Shown here piece by piece: positions 1 to 10,523 of a DNA stretch of 64,000 nt. Each line of letters opens with the position of its first letter. The first letter of the stretch is position 1. Both the position numbers and the translations under genes were made by a program. The stretch is from the NCBI GenBank assembly GCA_003281185.1, contig QCCS01000001.1, positions 62,001-126,000 on the forward strand. The letters are read 5' to 3'. The notes under the pieces were generated by a model that searched no databases, was not told the origin of the DNA, and was given only the letters and a program-made list of their open reading frames with translations. Source of the stretch: Prochlorococcus sp. AG-347-M15. Its GTDB lineage: Bacteria; Cyanobacteriota; Cyanobacteriia; PCC-6307; Cyanobiaceae.

Positions 1-759
1 GATCTTTTTAAAAACATTTTCTTCATAAACAGCATTAACAAAGCATAATCCTTTTGCGGGCGCAGATTCTTTAACTTCATTTTTCTTTTTATTTAACCAT
101 CTATCTGTAAAAGTTTCTGGCGATATTTTTTTTTCTCCAACTAACACTAGTTGACCAACAATTAAACGAACCATTCCATAGAGAAAACCAGTAGCCTTAA
201 TATCAACTAAAATAATATCCTCTACTCTTTGAATATCTATATTTTTTATTTTTGTAATAGAGTTTCTTCTACTACTTCCACTTTTCTGAAAAGCGAAAAA
301 ATCATGCTCTCCCTCCATTATCTTTGATGCATTTGACATTAAAACTTCATCTAATACTTTTTGGTATCTATGCCATGACCAATTATTTATGAATAAGTTT
401 GGGAATTTACCGTTATTAATGACATATCGGTAATGTCTATAAATTGCTGAATAACATGCATGCCAATTATCTTTAACTGCTACCGATTCCAAGATTCTAA
501 TAGTTGGTGGTAAAAGACTATTTAGTACATCTGAATAACTATTGCCTGGAATAACACAATCAATATCAAAATGTACTACTTGGCCAGATGCATGAACTCC
601 CGCATCAGTTCTGCCTGCGGCAAAAGTCTTTACGGCATGATCTGAAATCTTAAAAAGAGCTTTCTCAAGAATTTCTTGAACCGAAATTGCATTTTTTTGT
701 CTTTGCCAACCTGAATAATTAGATCCATCGTATTGGACTAGTAAAGCTACCCTTTTCAA
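1..759 (-). CDS. truA: tRNA pseudouridine(38-40) synthase TruA (partial, 3' end outside window)
   Basis: This gene converts uridines 38-40 of the tRNA anticodon arm to pseudouridine. The reading frame is open from base 759 to the left edge, giving 253 visible residues. An early VQYDGSNYSGWQRQ segment and the AAGRTDAGVHASGQV block carrying the catalytic Asp (GRTDAGVH) identify the family. TruA is usually about 260-270 residues, so only a short C-terminal tail is missing. The start is a TTG codon; no in-frame ATG lies close upstream and the residues after it (KRVALLVQYDG) match the usual TruA N terminus. It is the last visible gene of the ribosomal superoperon, 38 bases after rplQ. Confidence 0.93.
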   Translation of the reverse strand, partial: MKRVALLVQYDGSNYSGWQRQKNAISVQEILEKALFKISDHAVKTFAAGRTDAGVHASGQVVHFDIDCVIPGNSYSDVLNSLLPPTIRILESVAVKDNWHACYSAIYRHYRYVINNGKFPNLFINNWSWHRYQKVLDEVLMSNASKIMEGEHDFFAFQKSGSSRRNSITKIKNIDIQRVEDIILVDIKATGFLYGMVRLIVGQLVLVGEKKISPETFTDRWLNKKKNEVKESAPAKGLCFVNAVYEENVFKKI

Positions 760-797
760 AAGTTATTTTCTAGTAAAAAACCCTTTTATTAACTAAA

Positions 798-1148
798 TTA
801 AACAAGCTCAATTATAGCCATTTGTGCATTATCACCTTTTCTTGAGACAGTTCTTACTATACGCGTATAGCCACCTTTTCTTTCTCCATAACGTTCTTGT
901 GCTTTTTCAAATAAAGAATGAACTAGTTTCTTATCATAAATATAACCAATTGCTCTTCTTCTAGAAGCTAAACTGCCATCTTTAGCTAAAGAAATCATCC
1001 TTTCAGCTTCGTTTCTCAAGGCTTTTGCCCTAGCTTTTGTCGTCGTTACTCTACCTTCCCTAATCAATTGTGTAGTCAAACCTCTTAAAAGTGCTTTTCT
1101 CTGGTCAGCAGGTTTACTTAATAATGGGATTCTAAGTTGGTGTCTCAT
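798..1148 (-). CDS. rplQ: 50S ribosomal protein L17
   Basis: L17 is a large-subunit protein near the exit-tunnel side of the ribosome. The 116-residue product has the family opening (MRHQ, then [15 protein letters not shown]), the [17 protein letters not shown] helix and the closing block GGYTRI with the terminal MAIIELV strand. Length is normal for bacterial L17. It follows rpoA by 14 bases and precedes truA, the standard order at the end of the alpha operon in cyanobacteria. Confidence 0.97.
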   Translation of the reverse strand: MRHQLRIPLLSKPADQRKALLRGLTTQLIREGRVTTTKARAKALRNEAERMISLAKDGSLASRRRAIGYIYDKKLVHSLFEKAQERYGERKGGYTRIVRTVSRKGDNAQMAIIELV

Positions 1149-1162
1149 GATCTTAAAAATTG

Positions 1163-2101
1163 TTAAACAGAAGTTCTACTTTGTGGAATAGAAATTCCAA
1201 TACGCTCAAGAGCTTCAATCACTTCATCTGCAGATTTAGAGCCAAAGTTCTTAATTTCAAGAAGATCTTCATAGCTAAAACCCATTAAATCTGATACTGA
1301 ATTAACTTGAGCTCTTTTAAGACAATTATACGCTCTAACAGACAAGTTTAGTTCCTCAAGAGGAATTTGAGCTTCAGGAGATGGTTCAGGTTCTTCAGGA
1401 ATTTCCTCAACCATTGTAACAGTAGCTAGAGGTTGAAAGAGTTCTATTAACTGATTTGCTGCTTCAGCAATAGCATCATCAGGACTCGTTGAACCATCTG
1501 TAACTACTTCCATCTTTAATCTTTCTCTACCTGTACCACCCTCAGCTACTGCTGTTTCATCAATTGAGAAATTTACTCTTTTAACTGGCATAAAAACAGC
1601 ATCTATTTGTAGCAGATCTATAGCGGTTGTCTCTTCATTCTTGCGATCGACAGGTCTATATCCGACACCTCTTTCAACATGGATTTCCAACTCTAAGTTA
1701 TGACCGTCCTGAATCGTTGCGATCGGTTTTTCACCATCTACAATTTCAACTTGAGAGGAGAATTGAATGTCATTTGCCTTAACCTCCATTGGACCGGTTG
1801 CTACTAACCTACCGATTTCGAGTTCTGGATTAGAACTATTAATTGATAGTTGTTTACAATTGAGAAGAATATCTAAAACGTCTTCTCTTACTCCAGGAAT
1901 AGTTGCATATTCATGATTTATTCCTGCTATTCTTACTGCAGTCACGGCACTCCCTTCAAGTCCTCCCATTAGGACTCTTCTAAGAGAATTACCCAAAGTT
2001 GTCGCTTGTCCCCTCTCTAAAGGGCCAATTAAAAAAGTTCCTGTTTGGGAGCGATCATCTGCTATTTGATGGTCGATTCTGTCAATCTGGTATTGCAACA
2101 C
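1163..2101 (-). CDS. rpoA: DNA-directed RNA polymerase subunit alpha
   Basis: The alpha subunit dimerises to nucleate RNA polymerase assembly and contacts upstream promoter DNA and activators. The 312-residue product shows the N-terminal assembly domain ([19 protein letters not shown] at about residues 26-44) and the C-terminal helix-hairpin-helix domain ([12 protein letters not shown], then [15 protein letters not shown], near residues 253-290). An acidic, proline-rich linker ([13 protein letters not shown]) separates the two. Length is typical of cyanobacteria. It sits between rpsK and rplQ. Confidence 0.97.
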   Translation of the reverse strand: MLQYQIDRIDHQIADDRSQTGTFLIGPLERGQATTLGNSLRRVLMGGLEGSAVTAVRIAGINHEYATIPGVREDVLDILLNCKQLSINSSNPELEIGRLVATGPMEVKANDIQFSSQVEIVDGEKPIATIQDGHNLELEIHVERGVGYRPVDRKNEETTAIDLLQIDAVFMPVKRVNFSIDETAVAEGGTGRERLKMEVVTDGSTSPDDAIAEAANQLIELFQPLATVTMVEEIPEEPEPSPEAQIPLEELNLSVRAYNCLKRAQVNSVSDLMGFSYEDLLEIKNFGSKSADEVIEALERIGISIPQSRTSV

Positions 2102-2148
2102 GGAAAAAAATAAGGTTGAAAGTTTTTTGGGGGTTGGAGAATAAAGAA

Positions 2149-2541
2149 CTAAACGCGTCTTCGTTTAGGTCTTCTACATCCATTATGAGGTAATGGAGTT
2201 ACATCTCTTATTAGAGTTATTTCTAAACCGGCAACTTGTAAAGCTCTTATGGCGGTTTCCCTACCTGCGCCTGGCCCTCTCACCAATACTTCTATTTGTC
2301 TCATTCCTTGATCAAGTGCTCTTCTAGCTGCGGCTTCAGCTGCTGTTTGAGCGGCAAATGGTGTACCTTTACGAGCACCTTTAAATCCACTCGCACCCGC
2401 GGAAGACCAGGAGATTACATGACCGGAAGTGTCAGTAATTGAAACGATAGTATTATTAAATGTACTTTGAATATGTACCACACCATTTGGTACATTTCTC
2501 TTAGATTTTTTTGAACCTGTTTTTTTTGCTGTAGCTGGCAT
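2149..2541 (-). CDS. rpsK: 30S ribosomal protein S11
   Basis: S11 is a platform protein of the small subunit that contacts 16S rRNA close to the E-site mRNA. The 130-residue product has the [15 protein letters not shown] strand, the [12 protein letters not shown] segment and the basic C terminus ending CRRPKRRRV with the PHNGCR motif, all diagnostic. It follows rpsM by 43 bases and precedes rpoA, as in most bacterial alpha operons. Confidence 0.97.
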   Translation of the reverse strand: MPATAKKTGSKKSKRNVPNGVVHIQSTFNNTIVSITDTSGHVISWSSAGASGFKGARKGTPFAAQTAAEAAARRALDQGMRQIEVLVRGPGAGRETAIRALQVAGLEITLIRDVTPLPHNGCRRPKRRRV

Positions 2542-2584
2542 GATGTTTGATTTGAATACTGGAATTTTTATTTGATAAAGTTAA

Positions 2585-2950
2585 TTATTTTTTTCTTCCA
2601 GCAACTGTTTTTCTTGAACCTCTTCTTGTTCTTGCATTTGTTCTAGTTCTTTGGCCTCTTACTGGAAGACTCATTCTATGTCTTCTGCCTCTAACACAAC
2701 CTATATCTTGTAAACGTTTTAGGGCCATTCCCTCCTTTCTTCTTAAATCTCCTTCCAAAGTGAATTCTTCTGTAGCACTTCTGAGTTTTTGTACATCAGA
2801 ATCTGAAAGATCTTTTACTCGTATATCTGGGTTCACACCAGTATTAGCAAGAATCAACTTTGATCTTGTCAAACCAATTCCATAAACGTATGTAAGTGCA
2901 ATTTCAACTCGCTTTTCGCGAGGTATGTCAATTCCTGCAATCCTGGCCAC
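2585..2950 (-). CDS. rpsM: 30S ribosomal protein S13
   Basis: S13 sits in the head of the small subunit and bridges to the large subunit. The 121-residue protein begins [19 protein letters not shown], contains the helix-hairpin-helix segment [12 protein letters not shown], and ends with the basic tail [19 protein letters not shown] that reaches toward the P-site tRNA. The length is normal. It lies 41 bases downstream of rpmJ. Confidence 0.97.
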   Translation of the reverse strand: MARIAGIDIPREKRVEIALTYVYGIGLTRSKLILANTGVNPDIRVKDLSDSDVQKLRSATEEFTLEGDLRRKEGMALKRLQDIGCVRGRRHRMSLPVRGQRTRTNARTRRGSRKTVAGRKK

Positions 2951-2991
2951 GTGATTAGTTAAATAAAAGTTTGAAATAAAGGGTTTAAAAT

Positions 2992-3108
2992 TTAACCCTG
3001 ACGTTGTTTATTGCGAGGTCTTTTCTTGTTAATAACATAGATTTTACCTCTTCTCCTCACGATCTGATCGTCAGGACTAATTTTTTTGACTGAAGATCTG
3101 ACCTTCAT
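2992..3108 (-). CDS. rpmJ: 50S ribosomal protein L36, cysteine-free form
   Basis: This 38-residue gene lies in the adk-rpsM gap. It starts with ATG at 3108 ([12 protein letters not shown]) and ends with PRNKQRQG and a TAA stop. The MKVR start, the RRRGKIYVI strand and the NKQRQG tail identify L36. The zinc-binding Cys/Cys/Cys/His positions of classical L36 are replaced (SPDD where CxxC usually lies, N and K where the third Cys lies), so this is the zinc-independent C-minus type. Its position between adk and rpsM is the usual place for rpmJ. Confidence 0.95.
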   Translation of the reverse strand: MKVRSSVKKISPDDQIVRRRGKIYVINKKRPRNKQRQG

Positions 3109-3153
3109 AAGGGTTTTGCAAATAAAACATTAATACTATATTCTACATCATCA

Positions 3154-3702
3154 TCAAGCCATTTTTTGCTTTATATCAGCGGAAATAGTTTTTAAATCTC
3201 TATCAGCATCAATATATTCTAGCAATGATAGATCTTTGAAGTATTGAATCAATGGTTCTGTGGTTTTTTTATAGATATCAACTCTTGTTCTAATAGTCTT
3301 CTCAGTATCATCTTTTCTTCCTCTTAAGAGCAAACGCTTAACAAGAACTTCTTCCGGGATATCTAAGTAAAATACCACTTCTAAAGGTTGATTTATTTCA
3401 ATTAAGACTTTATTCAATGAATTTGCTTGAGATAAATTCCTTGGATACCCATCTAGAATCCAACCTTTATTATCATTATCTAAATTTTGCCTCACAATTT
3501 TTAAAACAAGTTCGTCACTCACCAATTCTCCCCTGTTAATAATATCTTTAACCTCTCTTCCAATAATGGTATTCATTTCAATTTCTTTTCTTAGTAATTC
3601 ACCTGTGGAAAGGTGCAAGTAAGAATTGGTTTGACTCAGTAATTCTGCCTGAGTCCCTTTCCCAGCTCCAGGCGCTCCTAAAAATAGTAAATGTTTTTTC
3701 AT
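3154..3702 (-). CDS. adk: Adenylate kinase (short-LID form)
   Basis: Adenylate kinase interconverts ATP+AMP and 2 ADP in the cytoplasm. The 182-residue protein has the P-loop [10 protein letters not shown] at residues 9-18, the AMP-binding STGELLR block, and the DGYPRN motif near residue 84. The LID is the short type ([17 protein letters not shown]) without a zinc-binding insert, which explains the short length compared with the roughly 215-residue enterobacterial form. The ATG overlaps the secY stop by one base (TAATG), so the two are translationally coupled. Confidence 0.96.
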   Translation of the reverse strand: MKKHLLFLGAPGAGKGTQAELLSQTNSYLHLSTGELLRKEIEMNTIIGREVKDIINRGELVSDELVLKIVRQNLDNDNKGWILDGYPRNLSQANSLNKVLIEINQPLEVVFYLDIPEEVLVKRLLLRGRKDDTEKTIRTRVDIYKKTTEPLIQYFKDLSLLEYIDADRDLKTISADIKQKMA

Positions 3703-5021
3703 TAATTGTTAATTAGTCCTTCATACCTTTGAGAAATAACATAAGTTTGAATTTGCTTAGCAGTATCTATCGCAACACCCACAAGGATAAGTAACGAAGT
3801 TGCCCCTAAACCTTGAAAAGTTTGAACATTTGTCGCTCTTTCTACTGCGGCTGGGATTATAGCTACTGATCCAAGGAATAATCCTCCTAATAAAGTCAAC
3901 CTATTTTGAATCCCTGATAGGTAGTTTGCTGTATTAGTGCCTGGTCTAACTCCTGGTATTGCTACACCTCCTTTTTTTAAATTTGAAGCCACATCAACTG
4001 GATTGATTGTAAGTGATGCATAAAAATAGGAGAATCCCAAAATCAAGGAGAAAAATGTAAGAGCATATGGCCAAGGATTTGATGATCCGGGATTTAAACT
4101 ACTGGCTATTTTGATTAAGACTGGATTGCCGGTAACATTTGCAATTGTTATAGGTAAAAAAATTAAAGCAGAAGCAAATATAATGGGCATTACTCCTCCT
4201 GCATTAAGTTTTAAAGGCAAATAACTTTGCCTTGTAGGTAGTAATGTTGCATTTCCTATTTGTCTTTTTGCGCTAACAATAGGAATACGTCGAGCTCCCT
4301 CCTGAACAAAAATTATCCCAACAATTGTCAATAAAAATACTCCTAGTAAAACTGCAATACCTAAAACATCTCCGCGATCTCCAGTTTGAGCTTTTTCAAT
4401 GGTTGAACTTAGAGCCTTTGGTAAGGTCGAAACAATATTTAAAAAAATTACCAATGAAGCACCTTGCCCTATTCCTTTCTCTGTAATAATTTCACTAAAC
4501 CACATCACTAACATCGAACCAGTGACTAAGGCTATGGAGGTTTGCAAAACAAATGTTGTTTCGCTGATCCCCTGAATTGCATATTGTCTAAGAATTAAAG
4601 AAAAAATAATACTCTGCAAAAACCCCCATCCTAAGGAAACATATCTAGTAATTTGAGCAATTTTTCTTCTGCCAGCTTCTCCTTCATTTTTTTGTAAATC
4701 TTCAAGAACAGGCAATGAAGCTGTAAGAAGTTGAATAATAATTGATGCATTGATAAAAGGAAGTATACCTAATGCGAAAATTCCAAGGGTTGAAATTCCT
4801 CCGCCGGTAAAAATATCTAAAAAACCAATTAATTGGCCACCCTGATCTATAAAACTTTTAAAAGCAACCCTATCAATGCCTGGCATGGGAATATAAATAC
4901 CAAGTCTTACTAACAGAAGGAGTCCTAAAGTTGTTAAAACTCTACTCCTCAGCTCTTTATTTAAAAATAATTGGGAAAGTATTTCAGAAGCGCTAGGATT
5001 TCTACTTTTGTTGGAAAACAT
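3702..5021 (-). CDS. secY: Preprotein translocase subunit SecY
   Basis: SecY is the membrane channel of the Sec translocon, serving both plasma and thylakoid membranes in cyanobacteria. The 439-residue product shows the [12 protein letters not shown] segment near the N terminus, the plug-region [18 protein letters not shown], the [14 protein letters not shown] loop, the cytoplasmic [11 protein letters not shown] stretch and about ten hydrophobic segments. It follows rplO by 35 bases and is coupled to adk, the standard spc-operon arrangement. Confidence 0.97.
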   Translation of the reverse strand: MFSNKSRNPSASEILSQLFLNKELRSRVLTTLGLLLLVRLGIYIPMPGIDRVAFKSFIDQGGQLIGFLDIFTGGGISTLGIFALGILPFINASIIIQLLTASLPVLEDLQKNEGEAGRRKIAQITRYVSLGWGFLQSIIFSLILRQYAIQGISETTFVLQTSIALVTGSMLVMWFSEIITEKGIGQGASLVIFLNIVSTLPKALSSTIEKAQTGDRGDVLGIAVLLGVFLLTIVGIIFVQEGARRIPIVSAKRQIGNATLLPTRQSYLPLKLNAGGVMPIIFASALIFLPITIANVTGNPVLIKIASSLNPGSSNPWPYALTFFSLILGFSYFYASLTINPVDVASNLKKGGVAIPGVRPGTNTANYLSGIQNRLTLLGGLFLGSVAIIPAAVERATNVQTFQGLGATSLLILVGVAIDTAKQIQTYVISQRYEGLINN

Positions 5022-5056
5022 TTTTAAGCATACCTAAATTTTAAGTAAATAAATTT

Positions 5057-5509
5057 TTAATTTATAAGCTCGCAAGATCCCCCTGCATCCTCAATTTTTT
5101 GTTTAGCATTTTTTGTAAATGCATGAGCTTGAACTTTTAACTTTACATTAATTTTTCCATTGCCAAGGATTTTTAAAGGGAATTTTGGCTTAAAGATCAG
5201 TCCTTTCTTAACTAATGAGTCTAAGTTAACAGTGTCGTTATCTTTAAAATCATTTAATTTATTTAAATTGACTATAGAAAAATTCTTTTGATTGATTATT
5301 TCAAAGTGCTTTAATTTAGGAACTCTTCTATATAACGGCATTTGACCACCTTCAAATCCTGGACGTGTGGGTCTTCCAGAACGTGATTTTTGTCCTCTCA
5401 TACCAAAACCACATGAAGCACCTTGCCCAGCAGCAATACCTCTACCTTTTCTTAATTTTTTCTTTCTAGAACCCGAGTTTGATTTAAGTGTATTTAATGT
5501 TGAAGTCAT
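5057..5509 (-). CDS. rplO: 50S ribosomal protein L15
   Basis: L15 is a late-assembly large-subunit protein. The product has the basic [19 protein letters not shown] terminus, the [10 protein letters not shown] loop, the [14 protein letters not shown] block and the C-terminal [19 protein letters not shown] segment. I chose the ATG at 5509 (150 residues, [11 protein letters not shown]). An in-frame TTG nine bases upstream at 5518 overlaps the rpsE stop and would add three residues; it is less likely. No L30 gene lies between rpsE and rplO. Confidence 0.95.
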   Translation of the reverse strand: MTSTLNTLKSNSGSRKKKLRKGRGIAAGQGASCGFGMRGQKSRSGRPTRPGFEGGQMPLYRRVPKLKHFEIINQKNFSIVNLNKLNDFKDNDTVNLDSLVKKGLIFKPKFPLKILGNGKINVKLKVQAHAFTKNAKQKIEDAGGSCELIN

Positions 5510-5514
5510 AATTT

Positions 5515-6126
5515 TCAAGAATAGAGCTGTTCAAGTGAGATCCCTCTCTCCCTTGAAGCAGACTTGTGTGTTCGTAATTGAGAAAGAGCCACCATAGCAG
5601 CTCTTGCATTATTTAAAGGTGTTTTACTACCCAATCTCTTTGCTAAGACATTTTTTATGCCCGCCAATTCTAAAACTGTTCTAATTGAACCACCAGCAAT
5701 TACTCCTGTACCTGGTGCAGCTGGCCTGATAAGTACATTAGCAGCTCCATTTCTACCTATGGATAAAGTTGGTATTGAATTATTTGGAGTTAAAGGAACC
5801 CTAACAAGATTCTTTTTACCGTCTGAAACTCCCTTTCTCACAGCACCAATGACATCTCCAGCTTTTCCAACTCCTACACCAACTTGACCTTTTTCATTAC
5901 CTACAACAACAATTGCTCGGAAACTCATTTTTTTTCCACCTTTAACAGTTTTTGATACCCGCCGTATTTGAACAACCCTTTCTTGCCAATCAGAATCTCT
6001 CTCAAGATTCTTTGAATCGTTTCTTCTATTTTTTTTTCGATCATTCTTTTTTTGTTCAATTGGTTTTTCACCGGGAACATTAATGGTCTTAGCTTGTTTT
6101 TCTTGTTTTGTTGGTGTATCAGTCAT
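5515..6126 (-). CDS. rpsE: 30S ribosomal protein S5
   Basis: S5 lies at the mRNA entry side of the small subunit and influences decoding accuracy. The 203-residue product contains the double-stranded-RNA-binding domain ([18 protein letters not shown], then [16 protein letters not shown]) and the C-terminal [15 protein letters not shown] block and [12 protein letters not shown]. Its first 45 or so residues form a lysine- and asparagine-rich extension absent from E. coli S5 (about 167 residues), a common cyanobacterial feature. It ends five bases before rplO. Confidence 0.96.
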   Translation of the reverse strand: MTDTPTKQEKQAKTINVPGEKPIEQKKNDRKKNRRNDSKNLERDSDWQERVVQIRRVSKTVKGGKKMSFRAIVVVGNEKGQVGVGVGKAGDVIGAVRKGVSDGKKNLVRVPLTPNNSIPTLSIGRNGAANVLIRPAAPGTGVIAGGSIRTVLELAGIKNVLAKRLGSKTPLNNARAAMVALSQLRTHKSASRERGISLEQLYS

Positions 6127-6142
6127 AGTAAAAAATTAATAG

Positions 6143-6511
6143 TTAGAATTCTAGGCCAGCTTTACGAGCAGCTTCAGCAAGTGCCTTAACTCTACCGTGA
6201 TATAAGTTACCTCCACGGTCAAAAATTACTTGCTTAATACCTTTTTTTATAGCTCTATTTGCTAATAAATTTCCAACAATGGAAGAGGAATTACAATCAG
6301 AAGGTAATTTATCAGATTTTTCTCTTAATTCTTTATCAACAGTTGACGCTGAACAAATAGTTTTTTGAGCGCTATCATCTATAAGCTGAGCATAAATATG
6401 GTTATTAGAGCGAAAAACGGACAATCTTGGACGAGTTGAATCTCCAATTAAGAACCTCCTTGATCTTCTGTGTCTTTTTTGGGTTTGTAATTTCCTGGAA
6501 AGTTTGGTCAT
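6143..6511 (-). CDS. rplR: 50S ribosomal protein L18
   Basis: L18 binds 5S rRNA in the central protuberance. The 122-residue product has a basic N terminus ([13 protein letters not shown]), the [20 protein letters not shown] core, and the C-terminal block [19 protein letters not shown] with GLEF at the end, all characteristic. It sits between rplF and rpsE with 14- and 16-base gaps. Confidence 0.97.
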   Translation of the reverse strand: MTKLSRKLQTQKRHRRSRRFLIGDSTRPRLSVFRSNNHIYAQLIDDSAQKTICSASTVDKELREKSDKLPSDCNSSSIVGNLLANRAIKKGIKQVIFDRGGNLYHGRVKALAEAARKAGLEF

Positions 6512-6525
6512 TTTTTTAATTGGAG

Positions 6526-7065
6526 TTATTTTTTGCCAGATTTACCAGCTTTTCTGAGAATTCTCTCATCATGGTATTTAATCCCTTTACCTTTGTATGG
6601 CTCTGGAGGTCTAATTGATCTGATTTTTGCTGCTTCATTACCAACAATTTCCTTATCAATTCCAGATACGGTAACGTTTGTATTACTCTCAACTTTGTAT
6701 GTTATACCATCAGGGGGGATCATTTCTACAGGATGACTATATCCTGCACTAACAACTAGATTTTTACCTTTTACTTGCGCTCTTGATCCAACCCCTACAA
6801 TTTCCAGTTTTTTTGAAAAACCTTGACTAACTCCTTCAACCATATTTGCAATCAAGGCCCTACATAAACCATGTCTTTGCCTTGAATGTATTTTTGTTGT
6901 AGTTGGACTTACAACAACAGTATTATCCTTTTTATCAAAACTAACCCCCTCCGGCATCTGACGTTTTAATTCGCCCTTAGGGCCTTTAACCGTAACTATT
7001 AATCCATCAAAATCAACCGTTACTTTATCTGGGATCAGTACTGGTGTTTTTCCAATTCTTGACAT
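6526..7065 (-). CDS. rplF: 50S ribosomal protein L6
   Basis: L6 lies near the factor-binding site of the large subunit. The 179-residue protein begins [15 protein letters not shown], has the repeated L6 fold ([15 protein letters not shown], then [19 protein letters not shown]), and carries the C-terminal [16 protein letters not shown] motif, which is diagnostic. The length is normal. It is followed by rplR after 14 bases. Confidence 0.97.
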   Translation of the reverse strand: MSRIGKTPVLIPDKVTVDFDGLIVTVKGPKGELKRQMPEGVSFDKKDNTVVVSPTTTKIHSRQRHGLCRALIANMVEGVSQGFSKKLEIVGVGSRAQVKGKNLVVSAGYSHPVEMIPPDGITYKVESNTNVTVSGIDKEIVGNEAAKIRSIRPPEPYKGKGIKYHDERILRKAGKSGKK

Positions 7066-7077
7066 GATTAATCCTCC

Positions 7078-7479
7078 TTAATAAACATAGCAAAGTACTT
7101 CACCACCTATACCCTGCTTCCTAGCATCACGATCAGACATGACACCTTTAGAAGTTGATATGATAGCAACTCCAAGACCTCCAAGAACTTTTGGTAAAGC
7201 TCTAGTATTTTTATAAATTCTCAACCCAGGTTTACTAACTCTTTGCATGGATCTAATAGTAGGGAATTTATTTTTACCACTATATTTCAGACCAAGAATT
7301 ATTTGTGATTTATAGCCTTCTCCTTCCTCATTAATTTCAGAAATGAACCCCTCTTTTTGAAGTACTTTTGCAATACTTAAGGACATTTTTGAACCGGGTA
7401 TTGTTGTGGTTGTATGCTTTTTTTGACTCGCATTTCTGATTCGAGTAAGCATATCTGAAATAGGATCGTGATTTGACAT
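7078..7479 (-). CDS. rpsH: 30S ribosomal protein S8
   Basis: S8 binds the central domain of 16S rRNA early in assembly. The 133-residue product starts with the [13 protein letters not shown] helix and ends with the [21 protein letters not shown] block and CYVY, both diagnostic. The rplE stop is only 10 bases upstream, so the rpsN (S14) gene found here in many bacteria is absent. Confidence 0.97.
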   Translation of the reverse strand: MSNHDPISDMLTRIRNASQKKHTTTTIPGSKMSLSIAKVLQKEGFISEINEEGEGYKSQIILGLKYSGKNKFPTIRSMQRVSKPGLRIYKNTRALPKVLGGLGVAIISTSKGVMSDRDARKQGIGGEVLCYVY

Positions 7480-7489
7480 AGTTTTAAAT

Positions 7490-8029
7490 TTAATTCTTAC
7501 TAAAAGGCATTCCTAACTCTTGCAAGAGAGCTTTACCCTCTTGATCAGATTTCGCACTAGTAACAATAGTTATATCCATACCTCTAATTGAATCAATTTT
7601 ATCAAAAGAGATTTCAGGAAAAATTAATTGCTCTTTCACTCCAACGGTGTAGTTCCCTCTCCCATCAAAACTTTTTGGATTGACTCCTCTAAAGTCTCTT
7701 ATTCTTGGTAAAGCTAGATTTATAAATCTCTCTAAAAAAGAATACATCCTATCGCCTCTCAAGGTTACAGTACAACCAATTGGCATACCTTCACGAATTT
7801 TAAAACCCGCGATAGCTTTTTTGGCCCTAGTGATTAAAGCCTTTTGTCCTGTAATTGTTGCCATTTCATTTAAAGAAGCCTCTAGAGCTTTTGAATTTGA
7901 AGCGGCTTCACCAAGACCCCTATTAACGTTGACTTTGACAACTTTAGGTACTTGATGAATATTTTTAAGACCAAGTTCCTTTAAAAGTTTTGGTCTAATT
8001 GATTCTTTGTAACGATTTTTTAGAGTCAT
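7490..8029 (-). CDS. rplE: 50S ribosomal protein L5
   Basis: L5 joins 5S rRNA to the large subunit and contacts P-site tRNA. The 179-residue protein shows [17 protein letters not shown], the [21 protein letters not shown] segment, the [19 protein letters not shown] helix and the [10 protein letters not shown] block, which are family hallmarks. It lies 73 bases after rplX, one of the larger gaps of the superoperon. Confidence 0.97.
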   Translation of the reverse strand: MTLKNRYKESIRPKLLKELGLKNIHQVPKVVKVNVNRGLGEAASNSKALEASLNEMATITGQKALITRAKKAIAGFKIREGMPIGCTVTLRGDRMYSFLERFINLALPRIRDFRGVNPKSFDGRGNYTVGVKEQLIFPEISFDKIDSIRGMDITIVTSAKSDQEGKALLQELGMPFSKN

Positions 8030-8102
8030 AATTTTTTGTTAATTCTGGTCTTTGTCAGAATTGATAAATTAGAAAAAGTTAAATCTGGTTTTTGATGAAA
8101 AA

Positions 8103-8459
8103 TTAATCAATTACTTCACCAGTTTTCTTCAGTCTTCTTTTCTTAACTCCCTCTTTATCAATAAAGTATTCAATCTTACTTGTAAGATTTTTTTCCTTTG
8201 AAAAGAACATTACATTTGATGCATGTAAAGAAGCCTCTTCTGTGAGTATTCTTCCAGTTTCCCCTTCCTGAGTGGGTTTTACATGTTTAGTCCTAAGATT
8301 AATTCCCTTAACTACAACTCTATTCTCAAGAGGGATAGTTTTTAAAACCTCTCCAGTTTTGCCTTTTTCCTTTCCGTTGATTACCTTTACTAAATCTCCA
8401 GTTTTAATTCTCATTTTTATTCTTTGGAAATTCTTCTTTTGTTTCAATGAATCCAACAT
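8103..8459 (-). CDS. rplX: 50S ribosomal protein L24
   Basis: L24 is an assembly-initiating large-subunit protein. The KOW motif is clear ([20 protein letters not shown], near residues 19-38), followed by [19 protein letters not shown]. The start at 8459 immediately follows the rplN stop; it gives an extra N-terminal segment of about 15 residues ([15 protein letters not shown]) before the second methionine at MRIKTG. Either ATG could be used, but the first is directly coupled to rplN. Confidence 0.95.
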   Translation of the reverse strand: MLDSLKQKKNFQRIKMRIKTGDLVKVINGKEKGKTGEVLKTIPLENRVVVKGINLRTKHVKPTQEGETGRILTEEASLHASNVMFFSKEKNLTSKIEYFIDKEGVKKRRLKKTGEVID

Positions 8460-8825
8460 TTAAATCACCTCCGGAGCAAGAGAAACAATTTTAGTGTAAT
8501 TTTTATCCCGCAGTTCTCTGGCTACAGGACCAAAAACTCTAGTTCCTTTTGGATTCTTATCCTCATTAATCAAAACTGCAGCATTATCATCAAATCTAAT
8601 TGAGTTACCAGTATTTCTTCTTAATGTTGCTTTTGTTCTAACGATAACGGCTTTCACCACCTCAGATTTTTTAACTCCCATATTCGGAAGAGCATCTTTA
8701 ACGGTTGCTACAATTACATCACCAACATGCGCGTATCTTCTATTAGAGCCTAACACCCTAATACATTGGAGTCTTTTCGCTCCACTATTATCAGCAACTG
8801 TTAAATAAGTTTCTTGTTGAATCAT
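8460..8825 (-). CDS. rplN: 50S ribosomal protein L14
   Basis: L14 forms an intersubunit bridge. The 121-residue product begins with [25 protein letters not shown], has the [14 protein letters not shown] strand and the [28 protein letters not shown] block; this matches the strongly conserved bacterial family. The start overlaps the rpsQ stop by four bases (ATGA-type coupling). Confidence 0.97.
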
Positions 8826-9088
8826 TTTTTTCCCTCCTTAATCGCATTTGTTTTATTAATAATCTCTTCTATTGCCCATCTTTTATGAGCGCTAAGTGGT
8901 CGAGTTTCTCTAATTTTAACTCGATCTCCTAAAACACACGTATTTTCAGGATCATGCGCCTTATATCGTGTAGTTCTACTTACAATTTTTTTATAAGTGG
9001 GATGTGGATATCTGTTAATAACAGCAACAACAACTGTTTTGTCCATTTTGTCGCTGACAACAGTACCAATTCTTTCTTTAAGTGCCAT
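8822..9088 (-). CDS. rpsQ: 30S ribosomal protein S17
   Basis: S17 is a primary 16S rRNA-binding protein with an OB fold. The 88-residue protein shows [16 protein letters not shown], the [18 protein letters not shown] segment and the [18 protein letters not shown] block, all diagnostic. It overlaps rplN by four bases and follows rpmC after nine bases. Confidence 0.97.
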
Positions 9089-9097
9089 AACTAATAA

Positions 9098-9316
9098 TTA
9101 ATCAGAAGTAGTTTGAGAAGCAGATTGACTTTTACTGAGAGTAAGTAATTGCGCAATTTGTTTCTTGATGCTTTTAAATTTATGAGTTTCATTGAGCTGT
9201 CTTGTAGCTTGCTTGAATCTCAAATCAAAAAGATCTTTTCGTAATTGGTCAATCTTTTTAGTCATTTGATCAGAATTTAATTTTTTAAATTCTTTAAGAG
9301 ACTCTGAGTTTTTCAT
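9098..9316 (-). CDS. rpmC: 50S ribosomal protein L29
   Basis: L29 lies near the polypeptide exit tunnel. The 72-residue product has the two-helix pattern of the family: [20 protein letters not shown] followed by a helix with [13 protein letters not shown]. Its N terminus overlaps the rplP stop by four bases. The C terminus carries a short Ser/Gln/Thr-rich tail ([12 protein letters not shown]). Confidence 0.95.
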   Translation of the reverse strand: MKNSESLKEFKKLNSDQMTKKIDQLRKDLFDLRFKQATRQLNETHKFKSIKKQIAQLLTLSKSQSASQTTSD

Positions 9317-9780
9317 TGCTTAACCTCCTCTTGAGATTTTTTACTATTTTTTGTCTCTTCTAGATTTTTATCGATGGAGATAAATTTTGTTTTTACAGGA
9401 AGTTTGTATTGGGCCAGACGCATAGCCTCCTTTGCCGTTTCCTCAGTAATATCTTCACCACCCATTTCAAAAAGTATTCTTCCAGGTTTTACAACTGCGA
9501 CCCAAAATTCTGGATTACCTTTACCAGAGCCCATTCTGGTTTCGGCAGGTCTCATGGTTACAGGTTTATCAGGAAATATTCTTATCCAGATTTGACCGCC
9601 ACGTTTAATGTATCTTGTCATAGCTCTTCTACTTGCTTCAATCTGACGTGCAGTTACCCATCCACAGTCTTGAGCTTGGAGAGCAAATTGACCGAAAGCA
9701 ATAGTATTACCTTTTGAGGCTACCCCCCTCATTCTGCCTCTATGTTGTTTACGAAATTTAGTGCGTTTTGGACTAAGCAT
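9313..9780 (-). CDS. rplP: 50S ribosomal protein L16
   Basis: L16 shapes the A-site and peptidyl-transferase region. The product has [19 protein letters not shown], the [20 protein letters not shown] helix, and the block [19 protein letters not shown], which identify L16. At 155 residues it is about 15-18 longer than typical (137-140); the excess is a charged, lysine- and glutamate-rich C-terminal tail. It precedes rpmC with a four-base overlap. Confidence 0.97.
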   Translation of the reverse strand: MLSPKRTKFRKQHRGRMRGVASKGNTIAFGQFALQAQDCGWVTARQIEASRRAMTRYIKRGGQIWIRIFPDKPVTMRPAETRMGSGKGNPEFWVAVVKPGRILFEMGGEDITEETAKEAMRLAQYKLPVKTKFISIDKNLEETKNSKKSQEEVKQ

Positions 9781-9791
9781 TTTTATACCTC

Positions 9792-10523
9792 CTATGAATT
9801 CTCATTTGAACGATCCTCAAATTGTTGAGGTCTTCTACTAGCTTTCCTCTTAGGGCTCCCACCAATAGGGATAGTTTGTTCTTCTTTAGGCAGAACTTCG
9901 CCCTTGAAAACCCAAACTTTAATACCTAGAACTCCGTACGTTGTATTAGCTTCTCGTTTTGCGTAGTCAATTTCGGCTCTCAAAGTATGTAAAGGAACTC
10001 TACCCTCTCTCGTCCATTCAGTTCTGGCAATTTCAGCACCATTCAACCTTCCCCCTACCTGTATTTTCAGACCTAAAACCCCGGCTCTTTGAGCCCTTTG
10101 TAAGGCCATCCTAATAGTTCTTCTAAAGGCGACTCTTTTTTCTAGTTGTTGCGCAATATATTCAGCCAGCAAAAAAGCATCGGCATCTACACGTTCTACT
10201 TCAACAACGTTTATTCTAACTTGCCTTGTTCTATCCCCTATAGTTTTTTGAATCCCAGATCTTAATTCTTCAATACCACTTCCTTGTCTTCCAACTATAA
10301 CTCCTGGTCTTGCTGTTTTTAATTCAAGCTCCAGTTGGTCAGCTTTTCTAGCTATTAAAACATCGCTAATTCCTGCTGCGCCATATTTTTTCTCTATGAA
10401 ATTACGAATTTTAAAATCTTCTTGAAGAAGAATTGGATATGTTTTAGAAGTAGCAAACCACTTAGAGCGATGCTCTTGTGTAATTCCTAATCTTAGTCCA
10501 GAAGGATGTATTTTATGTCCCAT
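9792..10523 (-). CDS. rpsC: 30S ribosomal protein S3
   Basis: S3 forms part of the mRNA entry channel in the small-subunit head. The 243-residue protein begins [14 protein letters not shown], contains the KH domain ([19 protein letters not shown], near residues 68-86) and the C-terminal block [13 protein letters not shown] with the [17 protein letters not shown] segment. Its start shares one base with the rplV stop. Confidence 0.97.
   Translation of the reverse strand: MGHKIHPSGLRLGITQEHRSKWFATSKTYPILLQEDFKIRNFIEKKYGAAGISDVLIARKADQLELELKTARPGVIVGRQGSGIEELRSGIQKTIGDRTRQVRINVVEVERVDADAFLLAEYIAQQLEKRVAFRRTIRMALQRAQRAGVLGLKIQVGGRLNGAEIARTEWTREGRVPLHTLRAEIDYAKREANTTYGVLGIKVWVFKGEVLPKEEQTIPIGGSPKRKASRRPQQFEDRSNENS

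Noticed and set aside
5509..5518. Longer L15 start at a TTG overlapping the rpsE stop.
   Set aside because: ATG at 5509 gives the normal L15 start and does not need overlap; the TTG adds only three residues.
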